A stretch of DNA of 64,000 bases from Selenomonadales bacterium. Its GTDB lineage: Bacteria > Bacillota > Negativicutes > Sporomusales > UBA7701. Of the stretch, positions 7,946 through 16,184 are shown in pieces. The position numbers and the translations under genes were made by a program. The notes under the pieces are model-generated. The model worked only from the letters and a program-made list of their open reading frames with translations. It did no database searches and was not told the DNA's origin. The stretch lies in contig JARKNV010000047.1 of the NCBI GenBank assembly GCA_029976065.1, forward strand, positions 124,001 through 188,000, written 5' to 3'. How positions within the stretch are numbered: the stretch's first letter is position 1; every line of letters starts with the position of its first letter.

Positions 7946-7988
7946 GAACGGCCAAAACGGAGGTAGGTGCCAACCGTTTTGGCCGTTC
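7946..7988. terminator. Strong hairpin ending the selenoprotein operon
   Basis: A perfect 15-bp stem GAACGGCCAAAACGG / CCGTTTTGGCCGTTC encloses a 13-base loop. It lies 28 bp beyond the stop of the leftward gene at 8016 and is the likely end of that operon. It also separates the operon from the Pho promoter. Confidence 0.75.
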
Positions 7989-8015
7989 TTGTGTATGAGC
8001 GGCGCCGTGTCCCGG

Positions 8016-8336
8016 CTAGCCGCGGCAGTCTTGCGTCTTGCTCCCGGCAAAGCCCAGCAGTATAAGCTTGGTGCCGGCGCCGCCGGTCACCGCGTCGATT
8101 CGCGCGCCGGCGGCGCCCCTGACGGCCCTATGAACATAAACGGACGCGCCGTCGATGCTCAGCCGTTCGTATTCGCCGCTCTCGCTCGCTTCCGGTATGC
8201 CCCATCGCACGGACGGGATGTCTCGCGACTGAGCGCCGCCTCAACTATAGCAAATCTGTTCCTCCAGCCTGACGGTGACGCTGCTGCCGCGCTCGGCGAT
8301 AATGCTCTGCGCTTTCGGAGTTATTCTCAGCTTCAT
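8016..8336 (-). CDS. Candidate selenoprotein, CC/Se-motif family, in-frame TGA
   Basis: Reading TGA at 8241-8243 as selenocysteine gives one 106-residue protein from the ATG at 8334-8336 to the TAG at 8016. It opens MKLRITPKAQSIIAERG, reaches ICYSU with Sec at position 32, then GGAQSRDIPSVRWGIPE, ESGEYERLSIDGASVYVHR and a hydrophobic end. The layout (short first strand, redox Cys/Sec site, PSVRxGxPE, Y-x-VDG-x-VYV) matches what I know as the CC/Se-motif (seleno)protein family. Ordinary gene calling would lose the first third. Its sister at 10912-11211 has TGA at the equivalent place and shares PSVR, the following Gly-x-Pro-Glu and the DG-x-x-VY pattern. The gene ends the transporter/lyase operon. 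A stem that could serve as SECIS lies at 8201-8217. A degraded gene is the alternative. Confidence 0.75.
8201..8217 (-). promoter_or_regulatory. Candidate SECIS stem-loop after the in-frame TGA
   Basis: In the mRNA, CCCGUC-CGUGC-GAUGGG forms a 6-bp stem (one G-U pair) with a five-base loop, 23 nt after the UGA. The sister gene has the same loop and a stem of similar shape at 11065-11084. Thirteen bases are identical between the two. The distance is longer than in the E. coli fdhF element, so the role is an inference. Confidence 0.4.
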
Positions 8337-8429
8337 GCGGCCCTTCCCCTCTCCCGGATAAATGCCTTCACTGTTACGATTCGCTAATAACGACCCAAAT
8401 CCTTATATCAGGCCCAATAAATTTAGCGG

Positions 8430-9650
8430 TCAGCGGCAACCGCCGTTGTGCTTGTTGATCGCCTCGCTCATCCGCCGCAAGCCCTTCTCGACAATCGCCC
8501 TCGGCATTGCCAGATTCAGGCGCACAAAGCCTTTCGCGTTTCCTACGAACAAGCCGTCGCCGCCCTCCAGCAAAACACCGGCCTCGTTGGCGAAAAACAT
8601 CGGCAGGTCGTCCACCGCCGGCAGGCAGCGGTTCAAATCCACCCAGGCCAGATAAGTGGCCTCCGGGATGCGGCAGACGGCGCCCGGCAGATTGGCGGCG
8701 AGATAGTCGGCCACGAACCGGAAATTGCCGTCCAGGTAGGCTTTCATCTGCTCCAGCCAGACGCCGCCACGCTCGAAGGCCGCCTGCGTCGCCGTGAGCG
8801 AAAGCGGATTTACGCAACCGATCAGCTTGTCGTGGGCCGCCATTTGTCTCCGCACTTCGGCATCGCGGACAATGACGTTGGAAAACATCAATCCGGCCAT
8901 ATTGAAGGTCTTGCTGGCCGCCATGCAGGTGATGAGCCTGGGATAATCCGGCATGACCCTGGCGGTGGGGATATGCCTTTTGCCCTGCCGGATCACGTCG
9001 CAATGAATCTCGTCGGAAATCAGCCACAACCCGTATTGCTCCGCGATGGCGCCCACCCGCTTCGTCTCCTCCTCCGTCCACATCCGGCCGGAGGGGTTGT
9101 GGGGATTGCACCACAGCAGCAGCTTCACCTTCGGGTCCGCCGCCTTCCGCTCCAAATCCTCAAAATCAATAGTGAACCAGCCCTGGTCGTTGTTCAGCGG
9201 CGAACAGACCAGTTCCCGGTTATTGAACTCCGCCGCGTGCTGGAAATAACCGTAGGCCGGAGTGGTGATCAGCAGCTTCTCGTCCGGCGCTACCAAATCG
9301 CCGGTCAGCTCGTACAGCGCCGGAATGATGCCCGGCGTGAACACCAGTTGTTCTTTGGGGAAGCTCCAGTCATACAGCCTGCGGCACCAGCCGGAAAACG
9401 CCTCATAATAGCTGCCGTCAAACACCTGGCTGTAACCGAAAATACGCTTGTCCACCCGGTCCCTGATCGCCTGGCAGACCTCCGGCGGCGTAGCGAACTC
9501 CATATCAGCCACCCACATGCGTACGAAATCATCATCCTCATAGGGAAACTTCATCTCCGGGCCGGCGTGAAAGATGTACCCCCGGAAACCATCGGTATTC
9601 AGAGCGTTCGTATTCCTGCGGTCAATGACCTCATCAAAATTGTATTTCAT
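8430..9650 (-). CDS. PatB/MalY-type PLP-dependent C-S lyase
   Basis: This 406-residue fold-type I PLP enzyme has the MalY/PatB signatures: MWVADMEFATPPEV near the N-terminus, GYSQVFDGSYYEAF, NPHNPSGRMWT, SDEIHCDVI and the Schiff-base lysine in AASKTFNMAG. Family members split cystathionine, cysteine conjugates or related thio- and seleno-ethers into a thiol, pyruvate and ammonia; some act as aminotransferases. The sequence alone does not tell which substrate. It stands between a BenE-type transporter (53 bp upstream) and a candidate selenoprotein (93 bp downstream), all on the minus strand, so a role in handling a sulfur- or selenium-containing amino acid or conjugate is a reasonable inference. 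The start ATG follows GGGGAACCAAG. Confidence 0.85.
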   Translation of the reverse strand: MKYNFDEVIDRRNTNALNTDGFRGYIFHAGPEMKFPYEDDDFVRMWVADMEFATPPEVCQAIRDRVDKRIFGYSQVFDGSYYEAFSGWCRRLYDWSFPKEQLVFTPGIIPALYELTGDLVAPDEKLLITTPAYGYFQHAAEFNNRELVCSPLNNDQGWFTIDFEDLERKAADPKVKLLLWCNPHNPSGRMWTEEETKRVGAIAEQYGLWLISDEIHCDVIRQGKRHIPTARVMPDYPRLITCMAASKTFNMAGLMFSNVIVRDAEVRRQMAAHDKLIGCVNPLSLTATQAAFERGGVWLEQMKAYLDGNFRFVADYLAANLPGAVCRIPEATYLAWVDLNRCLPAVDDLPMFFANEAGVLLEGGDGLFVGNAKGFVRLNLAMPRAIVEKGLRRMSEAINKHNGGCR

Positions 9651-9703
9651 CTTGGTTCCCCTCCCGGCAAAACCGGCTTCCCCGATCGCCGCTCTCTACA
9701 GAT

Positions 9704-10879
9704 CTACTGCTCGACATACCGGGCAATAAGCGTTCCCGCAAGCAGCGACCATACCGGAGCGCTGATATTTAAAACCGTGATATTCGCAAGCGCGATCATA
9801 AAGGCGAAAGCCGCCCCAAACTTCATCGCCGGCCGGGAAAAACTGATTTGCAGGCTATTCACGAATACGCCCAGCAAGGCGAACCCGATCAAAATGGCGA
9901 TAAACGCTGCGGGCAGGGCCTGAATCCAGGGGACAAGCTTCCACGCGAACAAACCGAAAACAAGAATAATACTCCCGGAAACAACCGCCCCCATATAGCG
10001 CTTATCCCGCGGACCCGCCTCCTCGCCGGCGCAAATCGCCGTCATCATGCCGCCGATATTGGCCGACTGGCCGCCGAAAAAACCGGTGGCAATCGAAAAT
10101 ATGCCGCTAACGCCGACAACCCGGTTAACCGGAGGCTGATAATCGTTTTGCTCCAAAGCGCCCAGCCCGACGGCGCAATCGTTGCTTAAAACAAGCAAAG
10201 CCAAAGGAACCGCAACCGAGAGAAAGCCGATCAGGCTGAACTCCGGCACTTGAACTTGGGGAAAAACAAAAGCGCCCGGCACTCCCTTGCCGTTAAAAGT
10301 ATAGGTCAAGAGCAAGAGAACGACCCCGGTTGCAATCGCCGCCACCATCGGCGGAATACGCCTGTTGCCTTTGCTGAAAAACAGGAAAACCAGCAGGGAG
10401 CCTCCGCCCACCACCAAGAGCTGGCTGGTGGAAACGATGTAATTCGTCATATATTTGGTGATCATGCCCGCCAGCATCGCCGAAATAATCTCTTTAGGCA
10501 CATAATCCAACAACCTGGCGAAAATACCCGAAGTCCCCACCGCCAGCATAATCAGGCCCGATAAAAGATAAGCCCCGATAAGCTCCGGATAGGTGAATTG
10601 GCTGGTAACCGTGGCAAGAAAAGCCACGCCGGTAATGGAATGCCCCCCGGCGATCGGCATGCGGTAACGCAGCGGCATAACAATGCTAAAAATTCCCCCG
10701 CCTACATAAACCGCAAGAAACCAAAGTATCGTCTGATAGGTCGTGAAGTTCCCTCGCGCCGCCGCCTCCAAAACCAACGCCGGCGGCCCGGTAATCGCCA
10801 ATAAGGCTGCGACAATTCCGGCGGCGATATTTCTGTGATTCAAATCGCGTAAAGGCAGCATGCTTTGCATAGTTTCCAC
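9704..10879 (-). CDS. Benzoate/H+ symporter family (BenE) membrane transporter
   Basis: A 391-residue integral membrane protein with about 11-12 hydrophobic segments. The N-terminal stretch MLPLRDLNHRNIAAGIVAAL, the motif PLRYRMPIAGGHSITG and the helix with FFGGQSANIGGMMTAICAG correspond to the conserved substrate-site helices of the BenE family, distant relatives of nucleobase transporters. BenE itself carries benzoate with protons, but many family members are of unknown specificity. The GTG at 10877-10879 follows GGAG and is taken as the start; an ATG nine bases later is possible. It lies 32 bp after a candidate selenoprotein and before the C-S lyase, so its substrate is probably what the lyase acts on; benzoate itself is unlikely in this setting. 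Confidence 0.8.
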   Translation of the reverse strand: METMQSMLPLRDLNHRNIAAGIVAALLAITGPPALVLEAAARGNFTTYQTILWFLAVYVGGGIFSIVMPLRYRMPIAGGHSITGVAFLATVTSQFTYPELIGAYLLSGLIMLAVGTSGIFARLLDYVPKEIISAMLAGMITKYMTNYIVSTSQLLVVGGGSLLVFLFFSKGNRRIPPMVAAIATGVVLLLLTYTFNGKGVPGAFVFPQVQVPEFSLIGFLSVAVPLALLVLSNDCAVGLGALEQNDYQPPVNRVVGVSGIFSIATGFFGGQSANIGGMMTAICAGEEAGPRDKRYMGAVVSGSIILVFGLFAWKLVPWIQALPAAFIAILIGFALLGVFVNSLQISFSRPAMKFGAAFAFMIALANITVLNISAPVWSLLAGTLIARYVEQ

Positions 10880-10911
10880 ACCTGTCGCTCCGTATTATCG
10901 CGCTGCAATCC

Positions 10912-11211
10912 TTACTGTTCGCCGGTCGCCACCAGCGACTTGACAAACAACAGTTTTTCGACCTTCACCGTGATCTTGCCGAACAAGCCTGCCAAGTCCG
11001 GCCGATAATAGACACAAATGCCATCGAGCTCCATCCGGCCGTAATTCTCCGCTTCCTCGGGCTTACCCAGTCGCACGGACGGGTAGCGGGGCGTCCCGCA
11101 ATCGCCGCCCCCTCAGACGCCGCCGGCCCACTCCTTCACCGCGAGGGAAATGGCCCGCTCGCCCTTAGTGAATATATAATCCCGGGCTGGTTGATCAATC
11201 CGTATCTCCAC
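10912..11211 (-). CDS. Candidate selenoprotein, CC/Se-motif family, second copy
   Basis: With TGA at 11113-11115 read as selenocysteine, one 99-residue protein runs from the GTG at 11209-11211 (GGAGGGG upstream) to the TAA at 10912. It begins MEIRIDQPARDYIFTKGE; Sec is residue 33 in AGGVUGGGDCGTP, with a cysteine five residues on. It continues YPSVRLGKPEEAENYGRMEL, DGICVYYR and ends LLFVKSLVATGEQ, a typical C-terminus of this family. The upstream part has no start on its own that would make sense and the downstream part has no ribosome site, yet both keep reading frame and family pattern across the TGA, which argues for recoding. It is the first gene of the operon with BenE and the lyase. Confidence 0.8.
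11065..11111 (-). promoter_or_regulatory. Two candidate SECIS hairpins after the in-frame TGA
   Basis: A 6-bp stem GGGGCG / CGCCCC (11088-11111) begins one base after the UGA with a 12-base loop, the place of bacterial SECIS elements. A second stem ACCCGUC-CGUGC-GACuGGGU with a bulged U (11065-11084) has the same loop as the element in the sister gene. Which one, if any, binds SelB cannot be told by eye. Confidence 0.45.
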
Positions 11212-11301
11212 GTATCTTCCCGCCCCTCCGCGAAATCGTCCTTTTCCGCTCCGCAGGCCGGCGGGCGCGGCCGCCCGCAACAGCCACCGCCTGCTTTTCC
11301 T

Positions 11302-11307
11302 ATTATA
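11302..11307 (-). promoter_or_regulatory. -10 element of the selenoprotein-transporter-lyase operon
   Basis: On the minus strand TATGTTATAATAGG contains a perfect TATAAT about 90 bp before the first gene's GTG. No convincing -35 is seen, which would fit activation by the divergent regulator at 11406. Confidence 0.5.
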
Positions 11308-11405
11308 ACATACCGGGCCGAATTCGCAGCCGGCGCACGGAAAGGAAAATCGCCGCCAAAACCGAAGTCAATTAATATCGATAACGTTACCATGGGGGCG
11401 TACAT

Positions 11406-12731
11406 ATGGCGCGACTGAGGCTGGGCATCGTCGGACCGACCGACTCCGTAGAACTGATTCTTGCTGTTGCCAAAGAAAGAGAAGACGTGTTCAACCCGTT
11501 GCCGCTGGTATACGGCGACGCGTCGGAAGTGCCGGAAATCCTGCATACTCACAGAACCGAAGTGGATATCCTCGTATTTTCGGGCGTTGTTCCCTACTGG
11601 TACTCGCTTACGGTGCCGCGCTGGAACAAACCCCTGCTTTACATCCCCCATACCGGTTCCAGCCTTCTGCGGGTATTCCTGCAGATAACCTCGCAAGCCA
11701 AGCTGCCGTTGGACCGGATCAGCTTCGACACATACAGCCGCGCGGAAATTGCCGAGGCCTTCGGCGACATCGGGTTGCCCCTGCCGCAAATATATCTGAA
11801 AGATTACGAAGGAGTGGTTTCAGCCGCCGAACTGACCGACTTCCACTACTCGCTGTGGGCCAAGAAGCAAACGCAAATCGCGATAACCTGTTTCCACAAA
11901 ACCGCCGAAAAACTCAAATCTCTCGGCGTTCCCGCCTTCCGCATCTGGCCGACCCGGGACAACATCCGGCGAATACTGGAAACCGCCATTCGCACCGTGG
12001 AAACCATTCGCTACAGCGAATCCCAGATCGCGGTGTGCCACGTCGCCATCGACTCCTTCGACACCCTGGTGCGGGACGCCGGTTCGAGCTACACCGTCAA
12101 CAGGATCGAAATCCGGCTGCATGAAATCCTGCTGGACTTCGCCCAACAGGTGGGCGGGTCGGTTATCCCGCAGGGCGGCGGCAAGCACATCATCTTTACC
12201 ACCCGGGGACGCATCACCGCCGTCACCCAGGACTTTACCACCCTGCCGGTGTTGGACACAATAGCCCGGAAACTGCGGGTCCACATCAGCGGCGGCATCG
12301 GCTTCGGCACGACCGCCTACCAGGCCGAAGAAAACGCCCATATCGCCCACGGACTGGCCAAACGGCAGGGACAAGGCCAGTGGATGATCGTAACCGACGA
12401 CCACCGGGCGATCGGTCCCCTCAATGCCGCCAGCCGCTACAACCATCTTCTCGGCGGCGACAACGCCAAACACAAGGCGCTGGCCAAACGCCTAAGAATC
12501 AGCATGTTCACACTCCATCGGCTGGCGGCGCTCATTAACGAACTGGAGAAAGACACCGTCGGCATCGCCGAGATTGCCGCCCGACTCGACATAACCCCGC
12601 GCAGCGCCCGGAGAGTCATGATGGCCCTCAAGGAAGCCGGCGTGGCTTACCTGTGCGGCGAAGAATCGGCCGGAAAAGGACGCCCTTGCAAGCTATACCG
12701 GTTCGACAACTGTGACCTGCTGAAAGATTAA
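11406..12731 (+). CDS. Transcriptional regulator: sensor, GGDEF-like and winged-helix domains
   Basis: The 441-residue protein is not one I can name. Residues 1-180 look like a ligand-binding domain of the PrpR-N/periplasmic-binding type (LRLGIVGPTDSVELIL, VDILVFSGVVPYWYSL). Residues 200-340 resemble the degenerate GGDEF-like domain of CdaR/PucR regulators (HISGGIGFGTTAYQAEENAHIAHGLA as two adjoining motifs). Residues 370-440 form a winged helix (VGIAEIAARLDITPRSARRVM). The gene starts at an ATG at 11406, is divergent from the selenoprotein operon with 194 bp between them, and is probably its regulator. A terminator hairpin follows at 12818-12842. It could also control the downstream amidohydrolase-AbgT pair. 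Confidence 0.65.
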   Translation: MARLRLGIVGPTDSVELILAVAKEREDVFNPLPLVYGDASEVPEILHTHRTEVDILVFSGVVPYWYSLTVPRWNKPLLYIPHTGSSLLRVFLQITSQAKLPLDRISFDTYSRAEIAEAFGDIGLPLPQIYLKDYEGVVSAAELTDFHYSLWAKKQTQIAITCFHKTAEKLKSLGVPAFRIWPTRDNIRRILETAIRTVETIRYSESQIAVCHVAIDSFDTLVRDAGSSYTVNRIEIRLHEILLDFAQQVGGSVIPQGGGKHIIFTTRGRITAVTQDFTTLPVLDTIARKLRVHISGGIGFGTTAYQAEENAHIAHGLAKRQGQGQWMIVTDDHRAIGPLNAASRYNHLLGGDNAKHKALAKRLRISMFTLHRLAALINELEKDTVGIAEIAARLDITPRSARRVMMALKEAGVAYLCGEESAGKGRPCKLYRFDNCDLLKD

Positions 12732-12817
12732 GAACCGGGTCCGAATCGTGTCCGTAACCTAAATAACTCCAAATAACCAACTAATTATACAATATTTTCG
12801 TTTTCTTATACTATCGG

Positions 12818-12842
12818 CGGCTTCCGGAAATACCGGAAGCCG
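12818..12842 (+). terminator. Terminator after the regulator
   Basis: A perfect 10-bp stem CGGCTTCCGG / CCGGAAGCCG with loop AAATA is followed by TCCTTTATT. It separates the regulator from the amidohydrolase operon. The rest of 12732-13019 has no gene; the promoter of the next operon must lie in it. Confidence 0.75.
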
Positions 12843-13019
12843 TCCTTTATTCCAGGGCGGCGGGCGCCCGTCGCCAGCCAAGGTGGCCTTCCGGATAATT
12901 AGCCATTTTTCTGGTCGAGCACTTTTCAAATTCAGGACCGAAACAGGATGTGCTACTATTTGTAATAAGAATTCCACGCACGGAATACTAATGCCCTCTA
13001 TTCAAGGAGGCCGGATATT

Positions 13020-14237
13020 TTGGCTGATACAACCCTCCAACCCCCCGTTCTGTCGCAAATCGTCGCCTGGCGCCGTCATCTCCACGCCCACCCGGAAATA
13101 AGCGGGCAGGAATACGCAACCCGCCAGTACCTGCTGGACCAACTGAAAAAAATGGCCATCCCCGCCCAGACCTTTGCATCGCACGCCGGCATCCTGGCCA
13201 CGGTCGAAGGCTGCGCCCCGGGCGTGGTAATCGCGCTGCGGGCCGATATGGACGCCCTGCCGATAGAAGAAAAAAACGCGGTGGACTATCGGTCCCAGCA
13301 CCAGGGAGTAATGCACGCCTGCGGCCACGACGGCCATATGGCCATCTTGCTGGGCGTGGCCGCGGCCTTGCAGCAGAGCCGCGACAAATGGTCCGGCACC
13401 GTCAAGCTGCTTTTTCAGCCCTCCGAAGAAGACTCCCCGCACGGCGGCGCCCAAAAAATGATCGCGGACGGCGTCCTGGAAAACCCCAAGGTCGACGCCA
13501 TCTTCGGGCTGCACATGTGGCCGGAATTGCCCTGCGGCGAAATCGGCATCCTCCGCGGGCCGCAAATGGCGTCATCCGACCGCTTCAGCCTCAGGCTCAT
13601 CGGCGCAAGCGCCCACGCCGCCAACCCTCACCAGGGCACCGACGCCATTATGATGGCCGGGGACGTCCTGAACGCCTTCAGCCGGATAATCCATCGTCGG
13701 GTCGACCCCCGCGAGGCGGTGACGATTTCCGTCGGCACAATCCGCGGGGGCGAGCGTTACAACGTCATAGCCAGGGAAGTGCTGCTCGAAGGCACGGTAA
13801 GAACGCTGTCGGAAAAAATCCGTCGGCAGATACCAGTCAATATCCGTCAGGCAACGGAAGGCATCTGTGCCGCCTACGGCGGAAACTACGAGCTGGACTA
13901 CCAGTTCGGCTATCCCGTCCTCAGCAACGCCGACGACGAAGCCTGGCTGATCGTGCTGACAGCCAACAGGCTGCTCGGCTCCGAGCGGGTAAGGACCGAT
14001 ATCAAACCCGCCCTGGGAGCCGAAGATTTCGCTTTTTACACCGGCTCTGTCCCGGGAGCCTTCTTCCTCCTGGGCTGCGGCGGGGATGACGGTAAACTGC
14101 GGCCGTTGCACAACAGCAATTTCGATTTTGACGAACGGGCGCTGTTCATCGGCGTCAAAATTCTCGAAGATACCGTTCAGGCCGCATTGTACCGCATTCA
14201 GCAGCGAAAGGAGGCCACCGCAAAAGAAACATCCTAG
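13020..14237 (+). CDS. M20 family amidohydrolase (N-acyl amino acid / aminobenzoyl-glutamate type)
   Basis: Translation starts at a TTG preceded by AAGGAGG. The 405-residue enzyme is a zinc-dependent M20D peptidase: RRHLHAHPEISGQEYAT, ALRADMDALPIEE, MHACGHDGHMA (first metal His), FQPSEEDSPHGGA (catalytic Glu pair), GLHMWPELPCG, and ALGAEDFAFY near the C-terminus. The dimerisation domain spans about 180-290. Such enzymes hydrolyse N-acyl or aminobenzoyl amino acids in the cytoplasm. It lies 36 bp upstream of an AbgT transporter gene, the pairing seen in aminobenzoyl-glutamate utilisation, though the real substrate may be another N-acyl amino acid or dipeptide. Confidence 0.88.
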   Translation: MADTTLQPPVLSQIVAWRRHLHAHPEISGQEYATRQYLLDQLKKMAIPAQTFASHAGILATVEGCAPGVVIALRADMDALPIEEKNAVDYRSQHQGVMHACGHDGHMAILLGVAAALQQSRDKWSGTVKLLFQPSEEDSPHGGAQKMIADGVLENPKVDAIFGLHMWPELPCGEIGILRGPQMASSDRFSLRLIGASAHAANPHQGTDAIMMAGDVLNAFSRIIHRRVDPREAVTISVGTIRGGERYNVIAREVLLEGTVRTLSEKIRRQIPVNIRQATEGICAAYGGNYELDYQFGYPVLSNADDEAWLIVLTANRLLGSERVRTDIKPALGAEDFAFYTGSVPGAFFLLGCGGDDGKLRPLHNSNFDFDERALFIGVKILEDTVQAALYRIQQRKEATAKETS

Positions 14238-14273
14238 GCACGAATACCCCCGATACGAAAGGAGGATTTATTC

Positions 14274-15848
14274 ATGTCCCACCCGCAAGCTCCCACTCCC
14301 GCCGCGCAGCCTCCGGGGCTGTTCCAGCGCTTCCTCGATTTCGTCGAAATAGCGGGCAACAAGCTGCCGTCGCCATTTGTCCTCTTCTCCCTCCTGGCAG
14401 TAGTCACCTTGCTATTGTCGGCGCTCTTCGACGGCACGGCGGTGTCCTTTGCCGGCAAGGACTCCAAAATGGTGACGGTAAAAGTAGCGAGCCTGTTGAC
14501 TCCCGAAGGCTTCCGCTACATCATCTCGGAAATGGTGCCGAACTTCATAAAATTCCCGCCGCTCGGCCTCGTCGTCGTCATGATGCTGGCCATGGGCCTG
14601 GCCGAAAATACCGGCTTCGTCAGCGCCTTCGTCCGCAAAGCAATGCTGTGGGCGCCGCCTTGGGCCGTAACAGCCATGGTATTTTTCCTCGGCATCAACG
14701 GCAACCTCGCTTCCGACGCCTCCATGGTCTTCATGCCCGCCGCGGCGGCCGCCGTCTACGCCGGCATGGGCCGCAACCCCATCCTGGGTATGGCCATAGC
14801 CTTTTCCGCCACCGCCGCCGGCTTCAGCGCCAACCTGCTCCCCGCCGGCACCGACGCCCTCATTGCCGGGATAACCGCAACCGCCGTCAAAGTCATCCCG
14901 CAAACCGCCAGCTCCCCAGTGCACATGCTGATCAACTACTATTTCATGAGCTCGTCGGTCATCATTCTAACCATCGTCGGCACCATCGTGGCCGAAAAAG
15001 TGGTCAGCCCCCGGCTCGACCGGATCTTCCCCGACTTCAAATTCGACGCCGGCGCCGGCAACGAGCACAAATTGACGCCGGAAGAAAACCGGGGCCTCAA
15101 GTGGGCCGGCTGGGCGGCTCTCGCGTATATCGTCCTGATTATGGTGCTGCTCGTGCCGGAAACTGGCCTGCTGCGCGACGCCAAAACCCACGCAATCGTT
15201 CCCAAATCCCCCCTCCTGGACGGCATAATCCCCATCCTCTTCTTTTTCTTCATGAGTGTCGGCATCGCTTTCGGGCTCGGCAAGGGCGTCATCAAAAAAG
15301 AAGCCGACGTCCCGAAGTTTATGGCCGAAGGCTTGCAGGGCATGACCGGGTTTCTGGTGACGGCCTTCGCCGCCGCCCAGTTCATCGCCTGGTTCACCAA
15401 AAGCAACATGGCCACCATCCTGGCCGTGCGCGGGGCCGAATTCCTCCGGGACACCGGCTTCACCGGCATTCCGCTGATCATCTGTTTCATGCTCCTGTGC
15501 GGCTTCGTCGACCTGTTCATGATGTCCGGCTCGGCCAAATGGCTGATAATGGCGCCGATCTTCGTCCCGATGTTCGGCCTGCTGGGCTATGAACCCGCCC
15601 TTACCCAGGCGGCGTACCGGATCGGCGAAAGCGTGACCAACCCCATATCGCCGCTGCAGTATTATGTTCCGGTTATGCTCGGCATCATGTCCCGCTACTG
15701 TAAAGACGAAAACAAGGTGGGCATGGGCACGCTGATGGCGACGCAAATGCCGTTCGCTATCTGGTTATTCGTCGCCTGGGCCTCATGGCTGGTGCTCTTC
15801 ATGGTAATGGACCTGCCGCTCGGACCGGGAGCGAAAATCTTCCTGTAG
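14274..15848 (+). CDS. AbgT family transporter
   Basis: A 524-residue membrane protein with the hallmarks of the AbgT family: a start LFQRFLDFVEIAGNKLPSP, the motif GLAENTGFVSAFVRK, and the paired hairpin regions with FMLLCGFVDLFMMSGSAKW and ESVTNPISPLQYYVPVML. AbgT proteins import p-aminobenzoyl-glutamate; others export antimetabolites such as sulfonamides using the proton gradient. The adjacent amidohydrolase points to import of an N-acylated amino acid that is then cleaved in the cytoplasm. A GGAGG site precedes the ATG. A strong terminator lies 45 bp downstream. Confidence 0.9.
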   Translation: MSHPQAPTPAAQPPGLFQRFLDFVEIAGNKLPSPFVLFSLLAVVTLLLSALFDGTAVSFAGKDSKMVTVKVASLLTPEGFRYIISEMVPNFIKFPPLGLVVVMMLAMGLAENTGFVSAFVRKAMLWAPPWAVTAMVFFLGINGNLASDASMVFMPAAAAAVYAGMGRNPILGMAIAFSATAAGFSANLLPAGTDALIAGITATAVKVIPQTASSPVHMLINYYFMSSSVIILTIVGTIVAEKVVSPRLDRIFPDFKFDAGAGNEHKLTPEENRGLKWAGWAALAYIVLIMVLLVPETGLLRDAKTHAIVPKSPLLDGIIPILFFFFMSVGIAFGLGKGVIKKEADVPKFMAEGLQGMTGFLVTAFAAAQFIAWFTKSNMATILAVRGAEFLRDTGFTGIPLIICFMLLCGFVDLFMMSGSAKWLIMAPIFVPMFGLLGYEPALTQAAYRIGESVTNPISPLQYYVPVMLGIMSRYCKDENKVGMGTLMATQMPFAIWLFVAWASWLVLFMVMDLPLGPGAKIFL

Positions 15849-15893
15849 AAGCAGCTATATCATTTAAAACAGCAAAACAGTGGCCCTTTTCAC

Positions 15894-15932
15894 AGAAGTC
15901 CTGGCGGAGCGACAAGCTCTGCCAGGACTTCT
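15894..15932 (+). terminator. Terminator after the AbgT gene
   Basis: A long hairpin AGAAGTCCTGGC...GCCAGGACTTCT with an inner GAGC/GCTC stem and a short loop lies about 45 bp after the stop. It ends the amidohydrolase-AbgT operon. Confidence 0.85.
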
Positions 15933-16105
15933 GTCACGCTCCCGGCACCACCGTCGCTTCAAAAGACCCGCACCCCGCCGGCCTCCCCGCCTTCTCACTA
16001 TCGCCCCCATTGGATGTGCCTCCCTTGTTGTTTATGCGGTCGGCAAGCCTGCACCCATTTTACCAAGAGGGGCTTTTCTTCCCTCCGCGTGGCTATAAGC
16101 TTTTT

Positions 16106-16174
16106 GGCGCCGCCTGCTTGGCAGGCGGCGCCGCTCGCACCAAACAGAATGGCATCGGGCCCCCCCGATGCCAT
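16106..16174 (-). terminator. Two hairpins at the end of the 4-hydroxybutyrate operon
   Basis: Two perfect hairpins follow the leftward CoA-transferase gene: ATGGCATCGGG / CCCGATGCCAT (16149-16174), followed in that direction by TCTGTTTGG, then GGCGCCGCCTGC / GCAGGCGGCGCC with a 3-base loop (16106-16132). They insulate the operon from the converging AbgT operon. The rest of 15933-16184 shows no gene. Confidence 0.75.
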
Positions 16175-16184
16175 CCGGCCATAC

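Noticed and set aside
8448..9923. Plus-strand open frame opposite the C-S lyase
   Set aside because: Complement of a well-supported PLP enzyme; no recognised motif.
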